Origin: Amphimedon queenslandica | Lineage: Eukaryota; Porifera; Demospongiae; Haplosclerida; Niphatidae | Length of the DNA: 64,000 nucleotides | Assembly (NCBI RefSeq): GCF_000090795.2 | Contig: NW_003546266.1 | Span: 213,732-277,731 of the forward strand | Direction of reading: 5' to 3' | Part shown: piece after piece, positions 46,228-57,881 of the stretch | Layout: each line of letters opens with the position of its first letter | Numbering within the stretch: position 1 is the stretch's first letter | Made by a program: the position numbers and the translations under genes | The notes under the pieces: generated by a model | The model's input: only the letters and a program-made list of their open reading frames with translations | The model's database searches: none | What the model was told of the DNA's origin: nothing

Positions 46228-46592
46228 TGAATCAGTGTTAACGAAAGCGTACATAGCTTTAGTGATGTCCCTTTTCTTCTTTCCTATCCTTGCCTTTGTT
46301 ACCCTTACAAGTAGTTGGTACTAGACTAATTTCCAAAAACACTCCTAAGTAGGCAAAATACGGTATTACCAAAATTTTATTTTTAATAAGCAATCTTGTA
46401 TCATACTAAAGCCTGGTTTCCATAAAATGGCTACACCACTGCCTTACAAAACTGATGGTGACAAAAATCAGGTGTATCTCAACTTGTATGCAAACCACAA
46501 AAATGATACAACTGTTTGGGACCATGCAGGCATGGTCCAGGCTTAATTAGGTCCTCCTATGTCTATAGGGGACAACCACAGATACAATGTAC
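46228..46592. other. Intergenic, no gene recognised
   Basis: Contains the phrase GGCAAAATACGGTATTACC near 46353, similar to text near 59770 and 62340, probably a dispersed repeat. A short inverted pair GACCATGC/GCATGGTC lies near 46520. Confidence 0.45.
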
Positions 46593-46790
46593 CTGAACCT
46601 TTGATGGCCACTTGATGTTGGAGTAGGACAAACAGTTAGAGCTACTGCTTGGCCCAGTACAATCTGATGCTTGTACATAAAGAAGACCATAAGTAGAAAT
46701 TGTACTTGGTACTTCAAATACACTGTCATCATTAGCGAAGATGGGTACTGCAGAAAAGTTGTCCCATAGCCAAACATTACAGGGATCAAC
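46593..46790 (-). CDS. Isolated 66-codon exon, extracellular-like, unknown
   Basis: On the minus strand the acceptor TTTCATATAAAG precedes GTTGATCC at 46790, and the donor AAGGTTCAG/GTACAT follows 46593. The exon is exactly 198 bp, phase 0 at both ends, with no stop. It reads VDPCNVWLWDNFSAVPIFAN, DDSVFEVPSTISTYGLLYVQ, then ASDCTGPSSSSNCLSYSNIK and WPSKVQ. Three Cys and Ser/Thr-rich text suggest a secreted or receptor ectodomain module. A symmetric phase-0 exon is typical of a shuffled domain. Upstream on the same strand, near 46980-46860, TFTFVSGDKSHDILRVDNIT looks like another exon. I do not recognise the domain. Confidence 0.35.
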
Positions 46791-48631
46791 CTTTATATGA
46801 AATAAATAATGCAGTCAGTTACACCAGCAGGAAATTGTCTTGTTTTAAGTCAAACATTCTTCTTAATTTCACTGTAGTTATATTATCCACTCTCAAGATA
46901 TCATGCGATTTGTCTCCACTTACAAATGTGAATGTATCAATCATAGTTGGTCTACATCACAAAATTATCATCAGTATGGCCCAATTCAACATGCCACAAA
47001 CTAAATGGCACTGAATCTGATCGATTGAGTACAATGAGATGTGTGATAACCAGCTGTGTGGACTGAGACTGGTGGTGACAACTCAAGTGGGGAAAAGGTT
47101 AAGATGACGTGCTCACAGCCTCAACTTCTTGTTGCTCTGATAACTAGTCCAGGAGTGGGGTCAAGAGATGACTAGGAAAAAGACAGTCAAAGGCTAGTCT
47201 CATCAGTCAAAACGCTCACAGCAACAACTTCTTGCTTCTCAGAATCAACACGTGTGAAGGCTCTTTACCTTACATTGCGCATGTGTAGAAGTGAAACTAG
47301 ATTTATTTAGAAAAATAAAATTTGATACAAGTCGCTTCTAACTAATGCAGGTTTTTCCAAAGTATAATAAAATGAGTGGTGAAATAAGGATGGACAATTA
47401 ATCTATAATTAAAAGAAGCTCTTTAAGCTAATAAGTTTGAATTTCAAGTACAAGTTATTTAGCTATTGTTTAATTACCAAAAAGCCTTCTTTCTTACCTA
47501 ATGGTTGTGAATACATGTAGAGCTACAAATACAACAAAGGTACTTTTCAACACTATACATACAGTGTTATTTGGAGGTGATCAATTGTCTGTTGCCAGAG
47601 CAACAGGAATGAGGCAAACTCATAACACAAACAGAGAAAAGCTGCAACCTTAATCTCAGTTTTTAAAAGACTGGCACGCTCAAGTTACTTCGTTACTGGT
47701 ATGCATAATTATGTTTATTCAATGCAAGTATTATTATGATTGAAATTATGTAAGTACCATTCTTACAACTAATGAAGGAATCCTTTGAAAGGCAGCAAGG
47801 ATCATTGATTCAACTAAATAATTTGATAAAAGCAACTTCATTTCGAAAAGACCCAGAGTAAAGCAACTGAGCACTTTTTGTCAAAAGCAATGGCTGGATA
47901 TGTCTGGAAAGGGTATTCTGAGAACCAGTGATGGCAACTTACATTACATCAGGTTTCTGAGAGAAACGTTAATTTATTTTTGCCATTATTCAGTGTAATA
48001 ACAAACAGTAATAAATTATATGCAGTAGTTACACATCTGAGTTAATACCTTTGGAGCATTTTTACGTTGCAACCAGAGTGGGAGATGGAGACAGGATCAT
48101 GATGCTGTGGAAATTTTTACAATTGTTTGTAATGCTGGCAACAGAGTTAACTATAAAAAAGAAGCTATCACTTTGCTTATATTGACCACTGAAAGCTGAT
48201 AAGCTGGCCTATAAAAATCTTAACAAACAATGTCAAATTGGATGAAACATCTCAAGTGATTTGTATGTTGAACATTTGACTAGAAGGTTCATGTAACTGA
48301 GAGTCAAACATAAAAACAAATACCATTCTTTTTGCAGCAAAGTCTATTGGAATTGTTTAGCATATTTGCGACCAGTTTGACAAAGAAACAGCTAACAGGA
48401 AGCAGGGATCCAACAAGCATGCGGTACCATCAAGTTGTAAAGATGTATCTTTAATAGTTAATAGCTTGGAGGAGGAGCCTAGTTTTTTGATTAACAGACC
48501 ACACCTCCTTTAAGGGAAGGTACTCACTCTTGGAAGACTTCCATAAGGAGTCAATGACAGACAAAATTATTTATTGTGCTGGAATCTTTTTATTAATCAA
48601 TTAACAATTTGAAAGTAAACATACTATGCAT
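46791..48631. other. Intergenic or intronic, no gene recognised
   Basis: Possible exon near 46980-46860 (minus). Two similar segments 96 bp apart (CACAGCCTCAACTTCTTGTT near 47115 and CACAGCAACAACTTCTTGCT near 47217) form a diverged direct repeat. The remainder is AT-rich. Confidence 0.4.
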
Positions 48632-48640
48632 GATTGAATA

Positions 48641-49583
48641 TAGTCTCGTGCCCCGCCCCTTCGCTTTTGGAGAAAGGGTCTAGGGACACTCAAGGCTTTT
48701 TTGTTGCATAAAGCTGGAATGTCAGCGTCCCAATCAGATTGCTCCAACCACATGGTACCACTGCAAACTAGTTAATATGACATGACATAATTTTAATAAA
48801 ATGGCCACTAAAAGATAAGTAGAATTTGTAGGAGCTTCATGAGTTGTTACAGGATTTGAGGTTCAAAGAGAAGTAAAGGAGGAACAGAAATGGGCTTCAC
48901 AAAGTCTGTTATTGATGATTAGGATAGTTTCTTGTGCCTGCTGACAGGATTTGGTGGCAAACAAAGTGTCAATTACTACTGTGGCTCTGTACTGCATTAT
49001 GTCCATTGGAAAATAAGTTCTGGAACAAAAAACTCTTCATTGGTCCTCTGGTCAATGACTAAAGCTAGTGAGCTTACCTATTGATGAGCAATGAGTTAAG
49101 AAATGGTCAGTTCACTTAACTTATGATTGTTGTCTAATAATTATCTGTAGTGCTATAGGGGTAAATACTTTTATGGAAGATGAAGAACTACTTCTACCTC
49201 ATCTGCAAATGATGTCTCTAACAGCCATGGCCTTTGTAGCATTCTTATTACTATCATTATATTATTATACAATTTTAGTCAATCTTGCATTATTAAACAT
49301 ACTGTTTTGATCTGATAGCAAAATGCATTTAATAAGTAGAGGATGAATGAAGAAAAACAAAACAAATTAATGATAAAAACTGATTTGAAATGAGTTTTAG
49401 CTAAGATTCCTTCTTCAAACTTCTGGTAGCCATGTTCTTGGGATGTGTCTATCACCTGAAATTAACACGTGGATACATCCGGTCATATGATCAGCTGCAC
49501 CAATTACATTCCAGCATGCAACAAAAAAGCCTTGAGTGTCTCCAGACCCTTCCTCCAAAAGTGAAGGGGCGGGGCCGAGACTA
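48641..49583. mobile_element. Mutator-like non-autonomous element with 9-bp duplication
   Basis: The TIRs start TAGTCTCG at 48641 and end CGAGACTA at 49583. They extend about 85 bp (CCCCGCCCCTTC, CTTTTGGAG, GACACTCAAGGCTTTTTTGT, TGCTGGAATGT) with few differences. Flanks GATTGAATA (48632-48640) and GATTAAATA (49584-49592) match at 8 of 9 positions. Long TIRs with 9-bp duplication are the hallmark of Mutator-like elements. The 770-bp interior has no supported gene, so it is non-autonomous. Confidence 0.85.
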
Positions 49584-49663
49584 GATTAAATACAGCTGTT
49601 ACATATTCAAATAGGGAAATTGACATCATAACATTAACATGTATATAGTATCTAAAGTACTTT

Positions 49664-49938
49664 CAGTGAGGGGTGGACATAGGATTTAATTTTTGGGGGG
49701 GCAATTGTGAGATGGGAGGAGTAATTAGGGGGTGTGGTCAACTAAGCTTGTACAAAACTTTTGGGAATGTAAAAATTATGAAGACTAAGCCTGCTGAAAT
49801 GAACCCGTTTGTGGTTTAAAGATAGTTTACATAGTCCAGTACTGCAGCTGCTCACAGTTTACACAGGTAAACCATTGTTTATATTACTCCATAAAATTTT
49901 TGGGGGGGCATTGCCCACCCCCCATAGATCCGCCACTG
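49664..49938. mobile_element. Short hAT-like element or element ends
   Basis: The left end CAGTGAGGGGTGGACATAGG is followed by TTTTTGGGGGGGCAATTG. The right end, reversed, reads CAGTGGCGGATCTATGGGGG followed by TGCCCCCCCAAAAATTT. CAGTGGCGGATCTA with a G run is a typical hAT terminus. The 8-bp flanks (AGTACTTT and CTATCAGC) do not match, so the copy is old or rearranged. It abuts the RecQ-like fragment. Confidence 0.65.
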
Positions 49939-49949
49939 CTATCAGCATT

Positions 49950-50480
49950 GATGGAAAAACGACTACAGTAAATATCACCAGCAATTGGTAGTATTGGCTT
50001 CTTATTTATGCATTTCTCAACCAACAGAAACTCATCCTGTTTTATATAACAAAGTACCATAGCTTTGCTTATCATTCCTTCCTGCTATCCCTATATCCTG
50101 GACATACCTTCTATAGAATGTGGTGACCCCCAGTGATATGTACTTTATCTCAGGACTATCTATGCCCATACCAAAAGCTATAATTATTTGAATGTGAGAT
50201 GACTCTTTTATAAATTCCGATTGTACTTCTTCCTTCATTCCATGAAGACTGCCTCTTTCATACAAATTAAGAATACAGTATTTATGCTTGTTAGGAACAC
50301 CCAGAGGATAAAGGTGCATATGAACCAAGCATTTTGTCTTACACATATACAATATTGCGGTGTTTCTAAGAATGAGAGAACATCACAGTCTTAGGATGAT
50401 TCAGTTCATTGATTCTGACACTTTCTGCAATATCTCTTGAAAATTCACCAAGACTGATGAACTGCGCCAACAAACAGATA
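49950..50480 (-). pseudogene. RecQ-like DNA helicase fragment
   Basis: Minus strand: NELNHPKTVMFSHS (50410), then a continuous frame with KEEVQSEFIKESSHIQIIIA (50250-50190), FGMGIDSPEIKYISLG and YVQDIGIAGRNDKQSYGTLL (50110-50060), followed in a shifted frame by DEFLLVEKCINKK. These match the C-terminal RecA lobe of RecQ/BLM-type helicases: motif V AFGMGID-P and motif VI VQE-GRAGRDG, where the second Gly-Arg becomes Gly-Ile here. The ATP-binding N-terminal lobe is absent, motif VI has lost its Arg (GIAGR for GRAGR), and a stop follows YKTG. RecQ-like copies are often dispersed in sponge and cnidarian genomes, so I take this as a stray fragment and not the housekeeping gene. Confidence 0.7.
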
Positions 50481-50713
50481 CCTCGACTTGGGGACAATCT
50501 CACTCATAGCATTCTCCATTCTTTACTGCCAAATGACATCATAATTTGATTGTCTCAGAGTTGCTATGTAGTTAATAATAGAATAAAAGGAAACTCGTCA
50601 CCCCAATACAAATCATTCAACGTGAAATAATAACTATTATACTCTGACAACATCTTGATACAGTGAGCTTATCAAGAACAGAGTAACCATTTTATTCTTT
50701 AACGGTAACCGAC

Positions 50714-51495
50714 TTATTGGCCTAATATGACAATATGATTATAAAAATGATATGTGCTTAGTCTTATTGTCTGAAAAAATAATTCACAAAAAACATGAGC
50801 CTCCACAGTTGCTCATTTTACTTCCTACTATTTTTCATTCTGTCAGGGGGTGTGGCTAAACGTGATGTCATACAAGGCATAAGGCTGACTTTTACCATTG
50901 ACTGCAATGTAAAATTAGTTGCTGATAACTCTGTTAAGACTTAATTTTATACCTTGTAGCTTTAAACCTGTGGTAAGTGATAGATTGTGCTCATAATTCA
51001 AACTTGTCAGAGGACATCTGAGTCATTATGGCTCACATAGCATGCAGCTCATAGCCAAAATTTGACAATTCATAATGAAGCTGTGCTTGTGTGGTTTATG
51101 AAATTTCATGTACTAATGTTGCTTAATAGTGTTAAAACACCAAAATATATCAATAAACACATGCAACACACAACCACAGCTTCATTATGGATTGTCAAAA
51201 GAAGGCTTTGAACAGCAAGCTATGCCAACCATAATGACTCAAATGTCCACTGAAAATTATAAGCCCAATGTATTACTATTACCACAGGTTTAAAGCTACA
51301 AGGTATAAAATAAAGTCTAACAGAGATAGCTTTGTATGACGTCACATTTAGCCACACCCCCTGACAAGATGTCAAATGGTAGGAGGAAAATGTGAAACTT
51401 TGCAGGCTCATATCTTTGAGAAAAAATTTTTTTTCAGACATTAAGACTTAGCACATATCATATCTATGATCATATATTCATAATAGGCCAATTAA
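50714..51495. mobile_element. Foldback element with arms of about 370 bp
   Basis: The left arm (50714-51090) and right arm (about 51150-51495) are inverted copies. Markers are TTATTGGCCTA / TAGGCCAATTAA at the ends, AGTCTTATTGTCTGAAAAAA, CAGGGGGTGTGGCTAAA(C/T)G, TACCTTGTAGCTTTAAACCT, GAGTCATTATGG and CATAATGAAGCTGTG. The loop is about 60 bp. It is non-coding; the minus-strand frame at 51220-51441 lies within an arm and is not a gene. Confidence 0.85.
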
Positions 51496-52783
51496 AGTAC
51501 CCCAGAAATCATATCAGTGACCCTTTAAATCTCTGACAATAGCATGTCTCAAGTCTAAGAATTTAAATAAATACTCTCCAGAGTAATTAATATTGCTAGC
51601 ACTTGTTTTCTTAAAATATCTCGATCCTCCTGTACCTCACCATTGCATTTAACTATTACACCTTTTGCTTTGAAACTTCATATTGATCCATCATTAGTGA
51701 ATTTGCACAATACCTTCTTGACGCTTGTACCCTTTAATACAAATGAGTGATTCGCAAAAATAGTAGAGTTATCTAATAAAACTAACAAGGGCAGTTGGCA
51801 AAATTAATAAACCATTGATTTTCCAGATCTATCCCAAACTTCGCTACCATCACGAACTGCACTTGGGGCTTGGTGACCATGCTCATCACCTATAATCACT
51901 CTGGTGTTTTTGGCCAAATAAAATTGCCATTAAAGGAGGAGAAAAAACTTTGACAAAACACAAGGAAAAAGTCACATTGTAATCGAACATGGCACCTTTA
52001 GAAAAGCAGAGATTATGTCAGTTACATGTTTAATTTTGTGTGAAAATTTAGGTCCTAAGTTAATAACAGAAACAAAGAAAATGAGTGACAACAATACTGA
52101 GCCACACTATTGACTTCGGAGTTATAAAACCAGAAAATTTTTAGAACACTTCTTAAATTAATGATCAATGTCCTCACTAAATGTTAAAATAATGATTAAG
52201 AGTCCTCACACTGCCTTTTGTTCACTTATGTGATGCATTACGTGGAACCAAACATCTCTGGAACTATGACAATATATATCTTTCACACCACAAATTCGTC
52301 TAGATATGATGGACACTGCTGTGATGACATACATTCATTCTTTTCAGCTTCCATTTTGCTCAGCTCCATTAAGACTCAATGTTTTCGGTATGCACCCTAG
52401 TAGCTGGATATAAAAAATTGACTAAATAATTAGCCATTTGCTGGGCAGTAACTTGTGGTGGAGAAGCAACTACTGGTAGAGAAGCACTCCAGTCGTCAGA
52501 GTAAACAGTGGTACCATTAGCTCATGTGGTGCACTTATGTGATAAAGAGTTGCTGCCTGTCTGTTATGAAACAGTTGCGTCAAACCTAGTGATGGTGGGA
52601 ATAAAGTGTTCACCATCCCAAAAACCCACAACTCCAGTCTAGAAATGTGCCCATAACGGGATTGGCTATGGTATTGGCCGACATTTGGACTAATAAGTAT
52701 AATCAGATATAAATTGCACTGATAATACATGTTGTAAATTGGTTTGGACCACATGCGCAGTCAAAGAAATTGCATGTATAAAT
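51496..52783. other. Intergenic, no gene recognised
   Basis: AT-rich. A coding-like phrase on the minus strand near 51905-51835 (VIIGDEHGHQAPSAVRDGSE) has no frame context. The frame at 52470-52754 shows no domain. The 5' end of the hAT element downstream should lie within this stretch but its TIR was not identified. Confidence 0.4.
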
Positions 52784-54545
52784 ATGGCAGCTGCTGTTAA
52801 GAAGACCCCTAGATCACCAGTTTGGATATACTTTAGTGTGTGAAAACGCTAAATTTTCAAAGTGTAAAGTGTGTAGCAAAGAAGTATCTTGAGGTGGCAA
52901 AACTGCCACGTCCTACACAACGGCTAACCTAAAGTCTCACCTGAAAAAGCACCCCGATGTTTATTCATTTGCTGTCTCAACAGCTAGTCAAGGTGGGGTA
53001 CAACTTACACTTGATCAATTCATTGCCCATACTTGTTCTTGAGATATAAATGCCACTAAAGCTTAAGCTGTACATTAAAAGTAGGGGAGATGATCACTCT
53101 CAATTTTTAACCGTTTAGTAACGTAGATGACAGAGGTTTTAGTTCTTCACTTAAGGTATTGGAGCCAAGATATGTAATACCAAGTAGGATATACATGACA
53201 GACGTTGTAATACCAAGAATTTAAAATGGCCGAGCCAAAGACTTCAGATAAGAAATTGTAGGAGTAATGTCTTTGAGTTTTACTTCAGATAGTTGGTCTG
53301 CTGATGTTGCTGATCACTTTGTGATAAGCCCACAATATATCAGAATTGTTCACATTTAAGTCTTCAGAGCTACATGTCCAGTCTTTCCCTGAGTCTCATA
53401 GAGGGACTTACATCTGTGCTATATTTTCTGTTATGATGCAGAAATGGCACATTGATAGAGAAAGCATTCATCTAGTTGTCATGACAATGCCAGTAATATG
53501 GTAAAAGCTATGGAAGATGGTGAGTTTGAACACTTTGTTTGCACATTCTTTGCAACACAATTCATGATTCTGTGTTGAGACAGAGATCTGTCATTCATGC
53601 TCTAGCTGTCTGTCAATGTATTGAAGGACATTTTAAACATACTCCACTAGCTTACAGTAAACACAAGTGAATACAGATGAACCTATGATTTCCAGAACAT
53701 GCCCTGAAGCTAGATGTAACTACTAGATGGAACAGTACACTTAACATGTTACTATCAATTTAAGAACAAAATGAAGCACTAGCTGCCAATTATACTGAGA
53801 ATAACATTGCTCAGCTAAGAAGCAATCAACTAGATCTTATCAACAAGCTTACTACTTCAATCACACCTTTGAAGATATCACCCAATCGATCTCATGAGGT
53901 AATTCTTGTGTTTCTGTTATTATCCCTTTTGTAAGGGCATTATGTAAACATTTAGAAAAGAATAAGACTGATCGAGGAGTTTGAACCATGAAACCAGCCA
54001 TGTTAGATTCACTTAAGACTCGGTATAATGATGTAGAAAAGAACAATTTTCTCATTTTAGCTTCTATTTTTGATTCTTTTTTCAGGATTGTTGTTTTATT
54101 GGACCGGTTAGTCGAGCTCAAGCTAAAGTTCTATTAAGTAGCCAAGTAGACACTGGAATATCTCTTGACGAACACAATTGCTTAAGTGACGAACCAGTAC
54201 AGAAGATGCTGAAGGCCACTATTGTCAAAATATCTGACAGAAGTTTTGGAAGTCACGAACAGAAGATATTGGGTGTAAATTTAGTACTTCCTTGGTAGAG
54301 AGAGATTTAGCAAAACCACATGTAACATTTTTAAGTGGAGCTTGTTTTTCTTAATAGAGTAAAAATAATAACCATTAACCTTAAATTTCAAGACATGAAC
54401 AATAGTGTTTATCGTCTCTACCTGCTTCTGTTCCATCAGAACATGTATTTTCATCTGCTGGTGATATATAATGTGAAAAAATTGACTAAAGCCAGACAAA
54501 GCTGAACAATTACCTTTTATATAGGGCAACTTTGACTTAACAAAC
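52784..54545 (+). pseudogene. ZBED-type hAT transposase, degraded
   Basis: ATG at 52784 (MAAAVKKTPRSPVWIYFSV) opens a BED zinc finger: KFSKCKVCSKEV, GGKTATSYTTANLKSHLKKH (52855-52960). Catalytic-domain blocks follow with many stops: RYVIPSR (53170), MSLSFTSDSWSADVADHFV (53265-53325), ATCPVFPESHRGTY, MQKWHIDRE (53440), CHDNASNMVKAMEDGEF (53480-53530), TTRWNSTLNMLLSI (53720), LDLINKLTTSITP (53835), KPAMLDSLKTRYNDVEKNNF (54000-54050), and the C-terminal dimerisation phrase VPSEHVFSSAGDI (54435-54470). Order and spacing match ZBED1/4/6-like hAT elements. Asp residues of DSWS and DNASNM are preserved. More than ten stops and frame changes make it dead. Confidence 0.8.
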
Positions 54546-54631
54546 AATTATGACTTTTAATTTAAAGGTCATTGTAAAAAGTTATACCATTCAATTTCAG
54601 TGATAGAAGAACATAAAAAAAATTTTTAAAA

Positions 54632-55860
54632 ACAAGATAAAGTTGGATTCCGAATTACCAACGAAAATACGAAATGAAAATTTTACTCGTGACGCTAATT
54701 CTACTCAACAAAGTACTTTCAATGTTATTATGTCAGAATTACGAATCACCTTGCAGTGGAGAGTATAATTTGCATCACGAGTAGGATATTCATTTTGTGT
54801 TTTTGTTGGTTGTTCAGAATCCTACTTCATCTTGTTTTTTTAAATTTTTAATGTCCTTGTTTGTGTTGATTTTTTTAATAATATTTATAATATTTTTTAA
54901 TTTCCCATTTTGATGTCAGTTGATTTTACAGAAACAATAATTTTCTTTATTATTATTATCATTGTTATGACTTTACATCATTTATGTGAGACGGCATTGA
55001 ATTGACAAGCTGAAGGAATATCAACTATCCTGATGACAAGTAAAATTAATACTAGCCTTAACACAAGTCCTTGTTCAAGAAGCTGTAAGTTGAGAGTGTC
55101 CATCTTGCCTGCAATGTTGCAGCTATTCCTGTTCTTGCAGGCTGTTGTCATTCATAAAATCATTGCATATCATAACATTAATTAATTGTTGGTTTTTTTA
55201 AATAAAATAAAATCACACACTTGATAAAACAGTAACATGTAAAATTAATACCTTCTTTTAGCTGGAAACCTTCACTAAAGTATTGCAGTAGTTGATTCCA
55301 AGCATAGCTTGGTAAAAAAATTATTATTTTCAATTATTTCTTCCAGGGCTGCAGATCTGAGCATGCGTGACCACACCCAAAATTTGGAGCAGATGCCTCA
55401 TGCTTCTTTCATTAACAAAATGGCGGCATGCACCTAAGATAGCTCTATCCAGCAGTCACAGTATCACTTTTTCTTTACTTGAAGAGGACATGAATCTGCG
55501 CGTAGCCATTTTGAGTAGAGTGGTGTAAGAATTAGTCTTGTAGCACCAACCAATTGTGAGATACACCTCGCCAACTCAATTGACAGGACTAACTTTCTTG
55601 ATGATGATGATAATGACAAAGATGAAAAAAATGGCTAAACAAAACGGCCAGTTCACCAATTTTTTAATTTCTTTTTATACAGATCCATGCAAGTGGTACC
55701 AGTGGAGTCCTCTAGTCAAGATAAGGTCCTCTAAAAAGTCTGTTAAGCACAGCAGCTCATTTTCCCAGTATAGCAAGGCTGCGAATGTCATGGCAGCTAT
55801 TTTGTTTGGGGGTCAATCCCACTTAGTAACTCTACCACGTTACTATTATTGGTACTGGAT
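54632..55860 (+). repeat. Dispersed hairpin-bearing repeat, copy 1
   Basis: Matches 60345-61415 along its length in the same orientation. It opens with a roughly 205-bp hairpin (AAGTTGGATTC...TACTCGTGACGC, inverted as GCATCACGAGTA...ATCCTACTT). Next come GAAGGAATATCAACTA, TGATAAAACAGTAACATGTA, CCAAGCATAGCTTGGTAAAA, GATCTGAGCATGCGTGACCA, AACAAAATGGCGGCATGC, CAGTCACAGTATCACTTTTT and TTTTGTTTGGGGGTCAATCC. No conserved reading frame. The ATGGCGGC and GCATGCG words look promoter-like. Confidence 0.8.
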
Positions 55861-56639
55861 ATAGGCTTAAATATAACTGCAAAAATTTGTTATCAGAATA
55901 TCAGCATTTTGTTATTGGTGCATCTCTACTCCTGTCTACTTGTTTGTACTCTATGAATCTGTGATAAAAAGTAAACTACAATATTCTGTTATTATTATTA
56001 TTACTATGTATTCATTGTTGTTGTAGATATGTTATGTATTGATCATTACGTATGTATTATTATTGGTACAATTATTATTACCATTGTTATTACTATTCTT
56101 ATTGTTACTTGCGTTGTCTTTATTGTGGCCATTATTATTTCTATTTATAGGCAGACTGTCAAAATGACATCATATGATGTATTATGATTTTTAGTATATA
56201 AGTGCATGCTTTTACTGTATTGGTTGTTCATTCATTCATTTGTTCATTTCTCCTTCCTTCTACTTCATTATTTCCATTCTCATTTAAAATCCTCTTTGAA
56301 CCTAGTGAGTTTGCCATTCTCACATTACTGAGATACGCATGCTGTTCTTCCTACACCCATTTGTGTTCTACTTCAACTACTGGTTGCTACACCATTCAAT
56401 TCCTGCTTCCCAACATTACAAATGTTACATCAATTTCTTTTTTTTAATGTAATTCTGAGTATATGTATGTACATGTATATTAGTTTATTTGATCCCCATC
56501 CTTTACTTTCCTATAGTCATGTTTATCCTACTGAAAGGCCTATATTAGGTTATCTTATGCACTATTACCCAGATCGTCCACCATTCTCTTCTGTAACTTT
56601 GGGAACCACCTTACAAAGGTGTTTGATATATTATCGGCA
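55861..56639. other. Intergenic with (ATT)n-rich stretch
   Basis: 55990-56140 is imperfect TTATTATTA and related trinucleotides. The plus-strand frames at 56202-56447 and 56422-56664 show no domain. Confidence 0.5.
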
Positions 56640-56989
56640 CTTAGTCAGTATCCCAGGATTCTAAAATACTTGACACTAGTTCTTCAGTTTTAGTCTTGAC
56701 AATCCTGCGCCTGTATTCCTTCAACTAATGCCACAGATATCCAATTAGATTTAAATCAGGGAATTCAGTAGGACTTTTGCGCCACTCTACATTATTATTA
56801 TTTAACCACATACTGACTCTTACCTATCATGAAATAAATGATAATCTCCTTACTTAGTTAATCATGGTACAACTATATCATTCTAATGAGTATGCTTACA
56901 TTCTTACAGTATTTCTTTGCGTAACTAGATATTTGTTCTCTAATTTTCTTTTTCTACTGCATAAAGGCTTTTTCCCACTTTGTACAATA

Positions 56990-57229
56990 TGTGACCATAA
57001 TTGACAAAAGGTACCTTATGGCGGATAGGAAAATTGGTCTTTATAGTCTTAAAAATCCAACTTCCTGAGCTCAATTTGTCATAAAATTACTCCAGAGGAT
57101 GCAAAAAGTTACTATGTAACTTTTAGAAACAATGGTTGTCCAACAGAGCACTAAACAGGTTGGTATTTTTCATTAAAATGATGAATTTAAAAATCTGCCA
57201 TAAGGTACCTTTTGTCAATTATGGTCACA
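56990..57229 (-). mobile_element. MITE copy 3 of the TGTGACC family, inverted orientation
   Basis: 240 bp with TIRs TGTGACCATAATTGAC / GTCAATTATGGTCACA. TA is present at both sides (56988-56989 and 57230-57231). Internal text is the reverse complement of copies 1 and 2 (TTCATTAAAATGATGAATTT at its right side). It lies in a gap of the Tc1 pseudogene. Confidence 0.92.
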
Positions 57230-57552
57230 TATTTACACATTACCGAAGTATGCTTAGGATCATTATCCTGTATGAATCAGGAGTTTGAATTCACTTGATT
57301 CAAATATGGAGAAGACCTTCATTGAGCAATTCAATGAAGCCACTTGCATTTATTTGTCCTTCAAAAATTATGATAGGAGTTTTCCGTTGTCAGCTAATGC
57401 CTGCCAAAACATGGACTTTGCAAGGCTGCTTTGCTCTATGTAATAATAAATTATCAAACAATTTACTATTTGTAATTAATTTTCACCCAGGTTTTGGCCT
57501 TGCTGGAGTTCCTCTTTCTAGAGGCAAGCCTATGCTAACAAACAGGATTCTG

Positions 57553-57881
57553 CAAGGACGTATCTAGAAACTGGGAAAAGGGGGTGCTGAGGACACTCTA
57601 AGGAGGCAGTGATTTTGGTCACACCTTTTTGAGGTTGTAAAACGGTACGGTACTTTCCTTCATTTTTACAAATTACGGGTGTCGTCAAGATGATTTTAAT
57701 CATACTGGTACTTCTGATCGCTCTTTTAAGCACTGGAAACTGCTGAAATCATGATCAGGTGGCTAGGTAACTTCAATGGTCTTAGTAGTGATAAAAGAGT
57801 CCAGGATTTGAGTAAATTTTTTTCAGCCCAGCCATGAGGCGGGTGCTCAAGCCTCCTCAGCCCCCCATGCATACGCAAGTG
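57553..57881. mobile_element. Non-autonomous hAT-like insertion in the Tc1 gene
   Basis: The left end is CAAGGACGTATCTAGAAACT with GGGGGTGCTGAGGACACTC. The right end, reversed, is CACTTGCGTATGCATGGGGG with GGCTGAGGAGGC. These are imperfect TIRs of the CA..GCGTA type with a G run. The Tc1 coding sequence resumes on each side. The 8-bp flanks do not match, so duplication is not confirmed. Confidence 0.6.

Noticed and set aside
49656-49946. 8-bp target duplication for the hAT-like element
   Set aside because: Flanks AGTACTTT and CTATCAGC do not match.
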